From Gammaproteobacteria bacterium (lineage in GTDB: Bacteria > Pseudomonadota > Gammaproteobacteria > Burkholderiales > Burkholderiaceae_C), in assembly GCA_018820395.1 (NCBI GenBank), contig JAHJOG010000270.1, positions 1 to 57,068 on the forward strand: 57,068 bases of DNA, read 5' to 3'. The notes under the pieces are model-generated. The model did no database searches. It saw nothing but the letters and a program-made list of their open reading frames with translations, and was not told the origin of the DNA. Positions 7,805-16,087 of this stretch are shown one piece after another. Position numbers and translations under genes: made by a program. Each line of letters starts with the position of its first letter. The first letter of the stretch is position 1.

Positions 7805-10021
7805 ATGAATTTCGACCCGACGTCTACAGCCATCACACTGGATAACTGCGCCAGCGAACCCATTCACATTCCAGGTCTGGTCCAGCCGCACGGTGCGCTT
7901 GTCGCGTTGGATGCGCAGGGCCGTGTCACCCATGTCAGCGCCAATGCCCGCGCACTTCTGGGCAGCACGGTTCCGCAACCCGGCGATGCGCTGAACGCAA
8001 TGCATCTCGCGGAAGATCCCGCGGTGCATGGGTTGCTCGACGCGCTTCTCGGTGCCCAGGCGACGTGGGACGATGGTCAGGCCGACCATGCAGAAGTGCG
8101 CCTGAACGGCTCCCTGTTCGACCTGATTGCGCATCGCTCGGCGGGGCAGATCTTCGCGGAGTTCGAACTCCGTTCCAAGGCGCCGGATGCCGTGGCCGAT
8201 TTCGCCATGAAGGCGCATCGCGCCATGGACAAGCTCAAGCGCCAGAGCTCCATCGACGCCTTGCTGGTGCTCGCCGTCGGCGTGGTCCGCCAGGTGACCG
8301 GCTTCGATCGCGTGATGGCCTACCGGTTTCGTCACGACGACAGCGGCGACGTCGCCGCCGAGGACCGCAACGAGGCCCTCGAACCCTTCGTCGGGCGCCG
8401 CTACCCGGCCAGCGACATTCCGGCCCAGGCACGACGGCTCTACCTCATCAACACCCTTCGGCTGATTTCGGATGTGAGCGCCGCATCGGTGCCGCTGATG
8501 ACAGCGCCCGCCGTGGAGCAGCCGCTCGACATGAGCCACTGCGTGCTGCGCAGCGTGTCGCCGATCCACATCGAATACCTCGGCAACATGGGCGTCCGTG
8601 CGTCGATGAGCGTGTCGATCGTGGTCAACGGGCGCCTGTGGGGCATGCTGGCCTGCCACCACCGCGCACCGTTGCAGGTTCCTTATTCCATTCGCATGGC
8701 GTGCGACGTGCTCGCCCAGGTGCTGGCCGCCAACGTGCAAAGCCTGCTCGACCGCGATCGCGTCCGGCGTGCCGAGAACGCGGCGGGACTGCGCGCCCGC
8801 CTGATCGAGGCGGTGCTGCATGCCGACGATCCCGTCCCGGTGCTGCATGCCATGTCGCCGCAGCTTGCCGACGCTTTCGACGCGCCCGTGGTGATCGTCG
8901 CGCAGCAGGCGCGTCTGCACGTCCACGGTGCGTTGGACCGCGACGCGGCCACCGCCGTCCTGCAATGGCTGAAGGACATCGAGCCCGCCGGCAATGCACT
9001 GGTCGACGTCAGTGCGGTCGATGATTGGCCGGCCGACCTGGCCGCACGCATGGCGCCCTGGTGCGGTCTCCTGGCACTGCGTTTCGACGAGCTGGCCGAA
9101 GGCTGGCTCGTCATGCTGCGCAAGGAACAGATCGAAACCGTGCTGTGGGGCGGCCAGCCGGAAAAGGTCTACGCCAATGGGCCCCTCGGACCCCGGCTGA
9201 CGCCTCGCGGCTCGTTCGACGTCTGGAAGGAAACCGTGCGCGGCACCAGCGTGCCCTGGAGCCCGGAAGAGATCGAGCAGGCCGCCCAATTGCGAGACGA
9301 GTTGGTGCGCGCAGGGGCCGCCCGCCTCGCGGAGATGAACCGTGCGCGCAGTCACCTCTTGGCCATGCTCGGCCACGACCTGCGCGATCCGCTGCAATCG
9401 ATCCGCATGGCGGCCAAGGTGCTCGAACTCGGCAGCGGCGACGGCGACAGCCGCCTCAGCCAACGCATCGAATCGTCCAGCAGCCGCATGGCGCGGCTGA
9501 TCGGGCAGGTGCTTGACGCATCGCGCTTGCAACACGGCAGCCTGCAAATGAACAAGGTGCCGGTCGACGTGTCGAAGCTCCTGGCCGACGTGGTGGACGA
9601 ATCCAGGACGGCCTACCCGGGCGTGGCGACGCAACTGGAGTCACCGGACAGTCTGCCGATGCACGCCGACCCCGATCGCATTGCCCAGCTGTTCAGCAAC
9701 CTCATCAGCAATGCGCGCCACCACGGCACGCCGGGCGCGCCGGTGATCGTGCGCCTTTCGTCCGAAAACGGCGGCGCACAACTCGAAGTGCGCAACGAGG
9801 CGCCCGCCATTGCCGAAGACATCGTGCCGCATCTCTTCAACGCCTTTCGCCGCGGGCCGGTGCAGAACGCTCGCAACAAGGGCGGACTCGGGCTGGGGCT
9901 GCACATCGCCCAGGCCATCGTGGTGGGGCATGGCGGCGAAATCGCGTACCGGCATGAGGAGCCGCATGTGGTGTTCACGGTGCGGTTGCCGGTAGTACCC
10001 TCGACAGTCACTGCGTTTTGA
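7805..10021 (+). CDS. bphP: Bacteriophytochrome sensor histidine kinase
   Basis: Red/far-red light receptor of 738 residues. The N-terminal PAS region starts with DNCASEPIHIPGLVQPHG; Cys15 matches the biliverdin-attaching cysteine of bacteriophytochromes. The GAF domain (about 140-310) contains the PASDIP motif (201-206), whose Asp204 contacts the chromophore. The PHY domain follows (about 325-500), ending near the tongue segment LGPRLTPRGSFDVWKE. The kinase has His524 in the H-box GHDLRDPLQS, an N-box FSNLISNARHHG and a glycine box GGLGLGLHIA. There is no attached receiver domain. Neither a heme oxygenase (biliverdin supply) nor a separate response regulator lies next to it. The gene stands alone, following a gap that holds the leftward small RNA candidate. 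Confidence 0.94.
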   Translation: MNFDPTSTAITLDNCASEPIHIPGLVQPHGALVALDAQGRVTHVSANARALLGSTVPQPGDALNAMHLAEDPAVHGLLDALLGAQATWDDGQADHAEVRLNGSLFDLIAHRSAGQIFAEFELRSKAPDAVADFAMKAHRAMDKLKRQSSIDALLVLAVGVVRQVTGFDRVMAYRFRHDDSGDVAAEDRNEALEPFVGRRYPASDIPAQARRLYLINTLRLISDVSAASVPLMTAPAVEQPLDMSHCVLRSVSPIHIEYLGNMGVRASMSVSIVVNGRLWGMLACHHRAPLQVPYSIRMACDVLAQVLAANVQSLLDRDRVRRAENAAGLRARLIEAVLHADDPVPVLHAMSPQLADAFDAPVVIVAQQARLHVHGALDRDAATAVLQWLKDIEPAGNALVDVSAVDDWPADLAARMAPWCGLLALRFDELAEGWLVMLRKEQIETVLWGGQPEKVYANGPLGPRLTPRGSFDVWKETVRGTSVPWSPEEIEQAAQLRDELVRAGAARLAEMNRARSHLLAMLGHDLRDPLQSIRMAAKVLELGSGDGDSRLSQRIESSSSRMARLIGQVLDASRLQHGSLQMNKVPVDVSKLLADVVDESRTAYPGVATQLESPDSLPMHADPDRIAQLFSNLISNARHHGTPGAPVIVRLSSENGGAQLEVRNEAPAIAEDIVPHLFNAFRRGPVQNARNKGGLGLGLHIAQAIVVGHGGEIAYRHEEPHVVFTVRLPVVPSTVTAF

Positions 10022-10121
10022 CTCGCAGCCCGCACGTTACGCGGCGAGCGGCTTCACGCTGGGTGCGGTGCCCCCTTCGAGGCGCTCGGGGTCGCGCCTG
10101 ACGATCTCCCGCAACGGCTCG

Positions 10122-11624
10122 CTACCAGCCGATCTCGCTGCCGATCACCCATTCGTTATGCCAGGCGATTTCGAGCGGATCGGGTGTCGCCTGATTGTCG
10201 AAGGCGGCCGCGCTACCACCAGTGATCAACAGATTGCCATCGGTCATGAGGGTGGCTGCATGCAGGGTGCGTGAGAGTTGCATTTCACCCCAATTTCTCC
10301 AGCTGTTCGTTAGCGGGTCGTAGGCTTCGACGCTTTTCAAAGGCGTTGGAATCGTGGTGCGAAATCCATCGTTTGGAATCTGCTCCGTCCTGCCCTGAAT
10401 ATTCCCCCCAACTACGAGGACTTGGCTTGTCGTCATTAGGGTCGCCGAAAAGCCTATGCGTGCGGTGGTCAGGGCGCCTGCGGACGACCACGTGTTGGTC
10501 ATGGGATCGAACAGCTCCGCCGCGGCTACTGTGCGCAAACCGCAGGCGCAGTAATGCGAGACTGTGCCCGTCAGCCCTCCAATGACGAGGACCTTGCCGT
10601 TTGGAAGCAAGGTGCTGGTGTGGCCAGTGCGCGAAATAGCAAGTGGCCCGACGGCGGTCCACTTTTGGCTCGAAGGGTCGAACACCTCGCTGTCGGGGAT
10701 CGCTTCAGTATGGTTAAAACCGCCTGCGGCCAGCACCTTTCCATCAGACAGGAGAGTGAATGTTCCACCGTCCGCGTGAATCGAGGACGGGGCTGCAGTG
10801 GCATTCCACGTTCCTGTATTTGGTTCGTAGATTTGCGCCTCGCTTCCACTTGACGCAAGCACACGGCCGTCAAGAAGGGTGACGAATTGAAGAGGCGCGG
10901 ACGCGGCCAGATTTGCGAACGATCCAGTGGGTGTAAACGCCTGAGATGCCGGGTCATACAGCTGCGTCTGGGCAACTGACCCAGCGATCAGAATCTTGCC
11001 GTTCGATGGCAGCAATGCCGCGGCCCGCAGCGCCGGGAAGGGAAGCGTTCCAGCCGCACGCCAAGAATTACTTGCCGGATCGTAGCGTTCAACAGAACGC
11101 ACCGGGTTGGATGCCAGGTCGCTGCCTCCCATCGCAAGCACTGAGCTGTCTGGCATCGCAATCAGCGTGTGGTTCGCGCGCGGCGTAAGCATGGGTGCGG
11201 CCTCATGGAAAGCGCCTCGTTGGGCTGGGCCGCACGCAATCTTCACGCTGGTGACGTTTGCCGTGCTGACAACACCCTCCGAAAACATCGCTGAGCACGA
11301 CTGCGTGGATGGCACGGATGAAACCGACACGCGATAGCTATCCCCTTCGTTGAGCCGCCGGTCGAAGCTGAACTGTCCGTTGGCAGAAAGCGTAAGGAGA
11401 TCGCCTCCGTTGTTGCCCAATATGACCGGCCCTGCGTTGACAATGCCAGTGATCGAGCCGCCAACCGCGAATTTTTGCGTCGGAGCACCGCCAGTGCCAA
11501 TACCCGTACCCACGGGCAAAGCACTGCCACCTCCGCCACCTCCCCCTCCGCAGCCCGCCAAGACAGTCATCAGCGCCAGGGCGCCGACGGCGCTGGCAAA
11601 CACGGTCGTTCCTTCAAACTGCAT
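10122..11624 (-). CDS. Kelch-repeat beta-propeller lipoprotein
   Basis: Predicted lipoprotein of 500 residues. The signal sequence ends in the lipobox LAGC at about residue 25, followed by a glycine-rich linker of eight glycines. A small beta domain (about 50-140) precedes six or seven repeats of the kelch/galactose-oxidase central type, with cores such as DGKVLAAGG, NGKVLVIGG, SQVLVVGG and repeated DP-x-x-x-x-W. This should fold as a seven-blade propeller at the cell surface or periplasm; the ligand is unknown. I start at the ATG at 11624 because GGAAG lies just upstream and the signal peptide follows at once; upstream in-frame Met codons give a basic, non-conserved extension. Its G+C content is clearly lower than its neighbours and it lies beside tRNA-Arg, both signs of acquisition. 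Confidence 0.85.
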   Translation of the reverse strand: MQFEGTTVFASAVGALALMTVLAGCGGGGGGGGSALPVGTGIGTGGAPTQKFAVGGSITGIVNAGPVILGNNGGDLLTLSANGQFSFDRRLNEGDSYRVSVSSVPSTQSCSAMFSEGVVSTANVTSVKIACGPAQRGAFHEAAPMLTPRANHTLIAMPDSSVLAMGGSDLASNPVRSVERYDPASNSWRAAGTLPFPALRAAALLPSNGKILIAGSVAQTQLYDPASQAFTPTGSFANLAASAPLQFVTLLDGRVLASSGSEAQIYEPNTGTWNATAAPSSIHADGGTFTLLSDGKVLAAGGFNHTEAIPDSEVFDPSSQKWTAVGPLAISRTGHTSTLLPNGKVLVIGGLTGTVSHYCACGLRTVAAAELFDPMTNTWSSAGALTTARIGFSATLMTTSQVLVVGGNIQGRTEQIPNDGFRTTIPTPLKSVEAYDPLTNSWRNWGEMQLSRTLHAATLMTDGNLLITGGSAAAFDNQATPDPLEIAWHNEWVIGSEIGW

Positions 11625-11792
11625 TCTTACTTCCCACATGGCGTCCCCGCCACGCCCTCGCGCCCACCGCATGGTGTTGCCCCATGGAACGCGGATGCTT
11701 AAATCAGCTGCAGCTCGGCAAGTCCCGTGCCCCAGCACTATCGCCAGCATGTGCTGGCCACCGGATGGTACGCCTCGAGTCGGCGCGAACTA

Positions 11793-11824
11793 AAGAAAGG
11801 CCCGCCACGGGGGAACGTGCGGGC
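11793..11824 (-). terminator. Rho-independent terminator after tRNA-Arg
   Basis: On the reverse strand GCCCGCACG pairs with CGTGGCGGGC (one bulge) and is followed by CTTTCTTT. It lies 36 bases downstream of the tRNA 3' end and would end the tamA-tamB-tRNA transcript. Confidence 0.7.
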
Positions 11825-11859
11825 TCGCGACCTTCGCTAAGTGTCGTTGCTTGACGCCG

Positions 11860-11934
11860 TGGTGCCCTCGACAGGAATCGAACCTGTATCTGAGTCTTAG
11901 GAGGACCCCGTTCTATCCATTGAACTACGAGGAC
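11860..11934 (-). tRNA. tRNA-Arg (anticodon CCU)
   Basis: Reverse-strand cloverleaf of 75 bases with encoded CCA (TGG at 11860-11862 on the + strand). The acceptor GTCCTCG pairs with CGAGGGC with one G-T pair. The anticodon stem GGGTC/GACTC closes the loop CTCCTAA, giving anticodon CCT (codon AGG). The T-loop GTTCGATTC is standard. It lies 28 bases downstream of tamB on the same strand and could be processed from that transcript or use its own promoter. The 3' half of tRNA genes is a common integration target, relevant to the kelch gene just beyond. Confidence 0.95.
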
Positions 11935-11962
11935 GGAAGGCGGGGATGACTTTACCAGTTCG

Positions 11963-14900
11963 TCAGTCGTACTTGAGGGTGTAGATCAGGTCGAGACCGC
12001 TTTGCTGGCCGGCCTGGCCGCGCAGGGTCAGGCGACGGGTCAGGTCGTAGAAGATGAAGAGCGTGCCGAGCGTGCCCGAGAGGCTGCGTTCGTAGGTGAG
12101 GTACACGTCTTTCGAGACGCGCTTGCCGACCGTCAAGGCCGATTCACGCACGTCGCCGCCGCTGCCGGGCCCCTTGAAGCCGATCTCGTCGAGGCCGAAT
12201 CGGCTGGCGAGCCCGCCGCCCGAGTTGCCTTTGGTGAGGCCGCCGATGATCGCGAGCGCGGCCTGCTGGAGCACGGCGGATTCGGCGCCGCCGGCGGCTG
12301 ACGAACGGCCGAGCACGACCCACGACAGCGTTTCGGCATCCGGCAGCGCCGGTTCGGAATAGAGCTTGACGCGCGGCGACTGAGCCGTGCCGGTGATCTG
12401 CACGCCGGCGCGCTGCGTGATGTTGGGCCGAATCGCCAGGATGTCCAGCGACGGGTTGTCGAACGGGCCGTTGAAGCGGGCCAGGCCGGTTTCGACATCG
12501 AGTTCCTGGCCGTAGGCGCGGTAACGGCCTTTCACGGTGCGCACCTCGCCGGTGATGCGCGGCGGCGCGGTCAGCGACGTGCTGCGGATGTCCAGCTTGC
12601 CTTCGAGTCGCGTGGTGATGCCGCGGCCCTGCACCGCGAAGTCGTTGCCGAGGTCGAACTCCACGGCGACGTCCGGCGGCTTGGCCGTCTGTGCCTTGGC
12701 GGCCTGGGCCTCGTTGCGCGCGACCTGCTGCTGCGCCTTGGCGCGGGCTTCGCGGTCGATGGCGGCCGAGCGCACGACCACGTCGCTGCCCAGGCTCGGC
12801 GCGCTCTCTTCGGGCAGGATGATCACGGCGCGGTCGACCTTCAGGCCGCCGCGCACCTTGATCTGGCCGTCGTCCAGTTGCGCCTGGATGTCGCCCGACA
12901 GCGTCATCTGGCGGTCGCTGCGGACCAGTGCGCGCAGCGACCGCACCTGGGCCTGCAGCGCCATGCGAATGCCGGTGCCCGCGCCCTGTGCGGGTTGTGC
13001 GCCCCAGCTCACGTCGCCGCGCACAGACAGCGAGCCGCCGCCCGCCGCAGCCTGGCTGGACGCCGTACTCACATTGCCGCTCTGGCCGGCAATGCGGGCG
13101 TTGCTGCCGGGGCCGCCTTGCAGGGTGAACTCGTTGATTTGCAGCCGGTTGCCCGTCATGGAGGCCCTCAAGCGGCCGTCGCGCAGGTCGAGCCCTTCGA
13201 CGAAAGCGCGCAGCGCCAGCTTGTCGGCACTGAGGCTGCCGTTCCAGCGCGGGTCGGTGCGGCTGCCCGACAGCGCAGCATCGGCTTCGAGCGTGCCGGC
13301 GATCCGCCAGCCCGGCGGCGCCAGCATGGACCACACGCCGAGTTGCGGGAGCCGCGCCGTCACCTTGCCGTCGAGCGGCGCGTCGTCCGCCCACTGCCAG
13401 CCGTCGGCGCGCTGTTGCAGACGCGTGCCGAGTTCGGCGCGAACCTGGCCGGCGCGTTCGCTGTCCCACACGAGGTTGGCACGCACGCCATCGCCTTCGG
13501 CATCGATGCGCAGCTCGGCCTGGCGCAGACCCGCCGGCGTGCTCGGGCCTTCGGCGCCGGCGTTCATGGTGCGCTCGCTCTCGGTGCCGGTTCCGGTGCT
13601 GGTGATGCGCGTGACCAGGGCCGCTTCGCCGGCCTGAACGCGAATGTCGCCGCTCTGGCGGGCCAGCCGCACGCGGGCGCGCAGCGTGTCGCCGACGTCG
13701 ATGTCCCATGCGCCGTTGAAGAGCAGATCGCCGGTGACGCCGACTTCGGACAGCGCCGAATTCCCGCCCGCGGCTTCGGCCCAGGCCATGGGCAGGCCTT
13801 CGAGGCGGCCCTTGGACTGCAGACGGAAGGCGCGGTTGGGCGGGATGCCGCTCTGACTGAAGGAGATCGGCTCCCAGTCGATGCGCACGGTGCCGGGCGC
13901 CGGCCCGCGCAGCGTGGCGCTCGACGCCGAGGCCTGCACGTCCATGCGAGCGCCGTCGGCGCGCACGGTGGCGGTCACGGGCTGGCCGAGCTCCACGGTC
14001 CACGGCGCCTTGGCCTTGGCATTGCCGGCTGCCCGCAACTGGGCCTGGGTGTTGTCCTGCGCCTGGACGCGCAGGCTTTCGATGGTGGCACGCCACTGCT
14101 TCGCGCGAGCCAGGCCGCCGCTGGCGCGCGTGTCGAGGTCGATGGTCTGCGTGCCGGTGCGCGCCTGGCCCTTGAGCGAGAGCGTCGCTTGCGCCAGGCT
14201 GCCGTCGAGCTCGGCCTTCAGGTCGCGCAGGCTCACGGCGGTGGCCGGGCCCTTGTCGGGCGGCGGCAGGCGCACGTCGAAGCGCGGCGTCGAGAGGCTG
14301 GCCTTGAGCGTCGGTTCGGTCACGCCGCGTGCAGCGGGCTGGTCGGCGTTCTGCAGCCGCCGTTGCACGGCCTGCCAGCCGCCTTGCCACTTCGCGTCGA
14401 GCCGCGCGTCGCCTTGCATCGTCGCGCCTGCGAATGCTTTCGAGAGACCGGGCAGGCGTTCGACCCAGCGCTGCAGCTCGCTCGCGTTGTCGATGCGCAG
14501 GTTGATGTCGCCGCCGCCGGTCGTGGGAGCGATGCGGCCTTGCAGTTGCGCATTCGCTCCCGGCAACACCAGCTTGACGTTGCCGTTGCCGCCCTGGTCG
14601 GCCACGCGCAGCTGCAGCTTGCCTTCGATGCTGGCCCCTTCGGCTTCGACGCGCAGCGTGTTCAGGTCGAGCACCTGGTTCTGCCAACGTCCGCTGGCCA
14701 GCACCCGGTCCAAGCCCAGGCCCTCGAGCGCGGTGGCGCCAGCAGCGCCGCCCTGGGCACGCAGGGCCAGATCGAAATCCAGCGCATCGCCTTGCTGCTC
14801 GGCCTTCAACGTGCCGCTGATGGGGGCGCCGGCCAGCTGGGTGTGCAGTTGGCCAGGCCGCACGCCGGTGACGGTGGCTTCGGCCTGCCAGGGGGAAGGC

Positions 14901-16087
14901 GCCGGGCTCCACTGGCCCTGGGCCTCGATGCGCCCACCGCCAGCGCGCACGGTGGCTGACGGCAGCGTCACCGTGGTGCCGTCGTAGCTGCCGCGCGCCT
15001 CGATCCGCTCGACCGGCACCTTGCCTGTGTCCCAGGGGCCGGGGAGTGCATTGCGGATGTCGACGCTGGCCTGCCAGGTGGTGCCGGCGATGCTGCCGCT
15101 CGCGCCCGCCGGATCGGGGCCGACTTCGATGTGGCCGCTCAACTGCGTCTGCGGTGCGTCGGGCAGCAGGCGCGCGACGTCGAGGTTCTCGAGGTCGACC
15201 TTGGCGTCGACCACGGGCTGCGGGTTCCACGGCGCGAGGGTGGCCTGCACGTCGGCCTTCATGGGTGCTTCGGCGCTGGCTTCGGCGGGCTTCACGTGCG
15301 CATCGATCTTGAGGCGGGCGTCGGCGCCGGCCAACTGGCCCTGCACCGTCGCGTCGGCCAGCACATCCATTGCACGGCCTTCGGTCAGCGGCGCGCGCAC
15401 GCTGCCGTTCAGCCGGGCATCGATGGCCATCGGTGCCGGCCCCTGCAGCTTGACGTTGGCGCTGTAGTGGCCGTCGGCCACGTCCACACCCTGCACGTCG
15501 AGCAGATGATGATCGTCGGTATAGCGGTAGCGACCGGCGAGCGCCTTGGCCTCGATCGGCGGTGGGCCGGCCCACCTCAGCACGTCGACGCTGAACGGCA
15601 CATCGACATCGACGGGCAGCGCAATGCCTTCGAGCGGCTTGAGCGGCTCCTTGGGCGGCGGCTCGGCGGGCGTGCGCGGCTCGAGCAGCACCTGGTCGGC
15701 GTGCACTTCCCCCAGCCGAACCTTGCGCTGGAGCAGGGGCGCGAGTTGCCAGCCGATGCGCGCGCCGTGCACTTCTACGGCCAGCGTGTCGGTCTGGTAA
15801 CGCAGCCAGCCGATCTTGCCGCCGGTGCGCAGCGACCCGGACACATCGCGGCTTTCGAGCGACTGGCCGGCCGGCATGAATCGCGCCGCCTGGGCGAGCG
15901 CGACGGCCAGCGATTGGTTCGAGCCGATCCACCACCACGCCCCGCCGAGCAGCACCGCGATCATCAGCACCAGTGCAGCGAAGCTCCAACCCAGCGCCCG
16001 CAGTGCGCGACGGCCCCGTGAGCGTCGCGGCGTCGCGGGCGGAGGATGGGCAGGCGTCGCTTCGGCGGGCGTCGTCGGCTCCGTCAT
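11963..16087 (-). CDS. tamB: Translocation and assembly module inner-membrane subunit TamB
   Basis: Large periplasm-spanning protein of 1374 residues (AsmA-like/DUF490 family). After a proline-rich cytoplasmic start and basic residues, a single transmembrane anchor covers roughly residues 27-50 (SFAALVLMIAVLLGGAWWW). A very long beta-helical middle follows, and the C-terminal TamB domain contains GEVRTVKGRYRAYGQELDVE, LDILAIRPNITQRAGVQITG and WVVLGRSSAAGG, ending LIYTLKYD. It works with TamA in moving proteins, and probably phospholipids, to the outer membrane. The ATG at 16087 overlaps the tamA stop by one base (TGATG). A longer in-frame upstream extension runs inside tamA and is rejected. 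Its size is close to E. coli TamB. Confidence 0.93.
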   Translation of the reverse strand: MTEPTTPAEATPAHPPPATPRRSRGRRALRALGWSFAALVLMIAVLLGGAWWWIGSNQSLAVALAQAARFMPAGQSLESRDVSGSLRTGGKIGWLRYQTDTLAVEVHGARIGWQLAPLLQRKVRLGEVHADQVLLEPRTPAEPPPKEPLKPLEGIALPVDVDVPFSVDVLRWAGPPPIEAKALAGRYRYTDDHHLLDVQGVDVADGHYSANVKLQGPAPMAIDARLNGSVRAPLTEGRAMDVLADATVQGQLAGADARLKIDAHVKPAEASAEAPMKADVQATLAPWNPQPVVDAKVDLENLDVARLLPDAPQTQLSGHIEVGPDPAGASGSIAGTTWQASVDIRNALPGPWDTGKVPVERIEARGSYDGTTVTLPSATVRAGGGRIEAQGQWSPAPSPWQAEATVTGVRPGQLHTQLAGAPISGTLKAEQQGDALDFDLALRAQGGAAGATALEGLGLDRVLASGRWQNQVLDLNTLRVEAEGASIEGKLQLRVADQGGNGNVKLVLPGANAQLQGRIAPTTGGGDINLRIDNASELQRWVERLPGLSKAFAGATMQGDARLDAKWQGGWQAVQRRLQNADQPAARGVTEPTLKASLSTPRFDVRLPPPDKGPATAVSLRDLKAELDGSLAQATLSLKGQARTGTQTIDLDTRASGGLARAKQWRATIESLRVQAQDNTQAQLRAAGNAKAKAPWTVELGQPVTATVRADGARMDVQASASSATLRGPAPGTVRIDWEPISFSQSGIPPNRAFRLQSKGRLEGLPMAWAEAAGGNSALSEVGVTGDLLFNGAWDIDVGDTLRARVRLARQSGDIRVQAGEAALVTRITSTGTGTESERTMNAGAEGPSTPAGLRQAELRIDAEGDGVRANLVWDSERAGQVRAELGTRLQQRADGWQWADDAPLDGKVTARLPQLGVWSMLAPPGWRIAGTLEADAALSGSRTDPRWNGSLSADKLALRAFVEGLDLRDGRLRASMTGNRLQINEFTLQGGPGSNARIAGQSGNVSTASSQAAAGGGSLSVRGDVSWGAQPAQGAGTGIRMALQAQVRSLRALVRSDRQMTLSGDIQAQLDDGQIKVRGGLKVDRAVIILPEESAPSLGSDVVVRSAAIDREARAKAQQQVARNEAQAAKAQTAKPPDVAVEFDLGNDFAVQGRGITTRLEGKLDIRSTSLTAPPRITGEVRTVKGRYRAYGQELDVETGLARFNGPFDNPSLDILAIRPNITQRAGVQITGTAQSPRVKLYSEPALPDAETLSWVVLGRSSAAGGAESAVLQQAALAIIGGLTKGNSGGGLASRFGLDEIGFKGPGSGGDVRESALTVGKRVSKDVYLTYERSLSGTLGTLFIFYDLTRRLTLRGQAGQQSGLDLIYTLKYD

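Noticed and set aside
7640..9634. 664-codon reverse ORF opposite bphP
   Set aside because: Antisense shadow; composition is His/Arg/Gln-rich and no motif is seen. It is also not the source of the leftward terminator, since it has no start or ribosome site of quality.
10058..10080. Direct repeat of the tRNA-Arg 3' end as an attachment site
   Set aside because: GGTGCCCCCTTCGAGG resembles the tRNA end GGTGCCCTCGACAGG only partly and needs gaps; no integrase gene is present.
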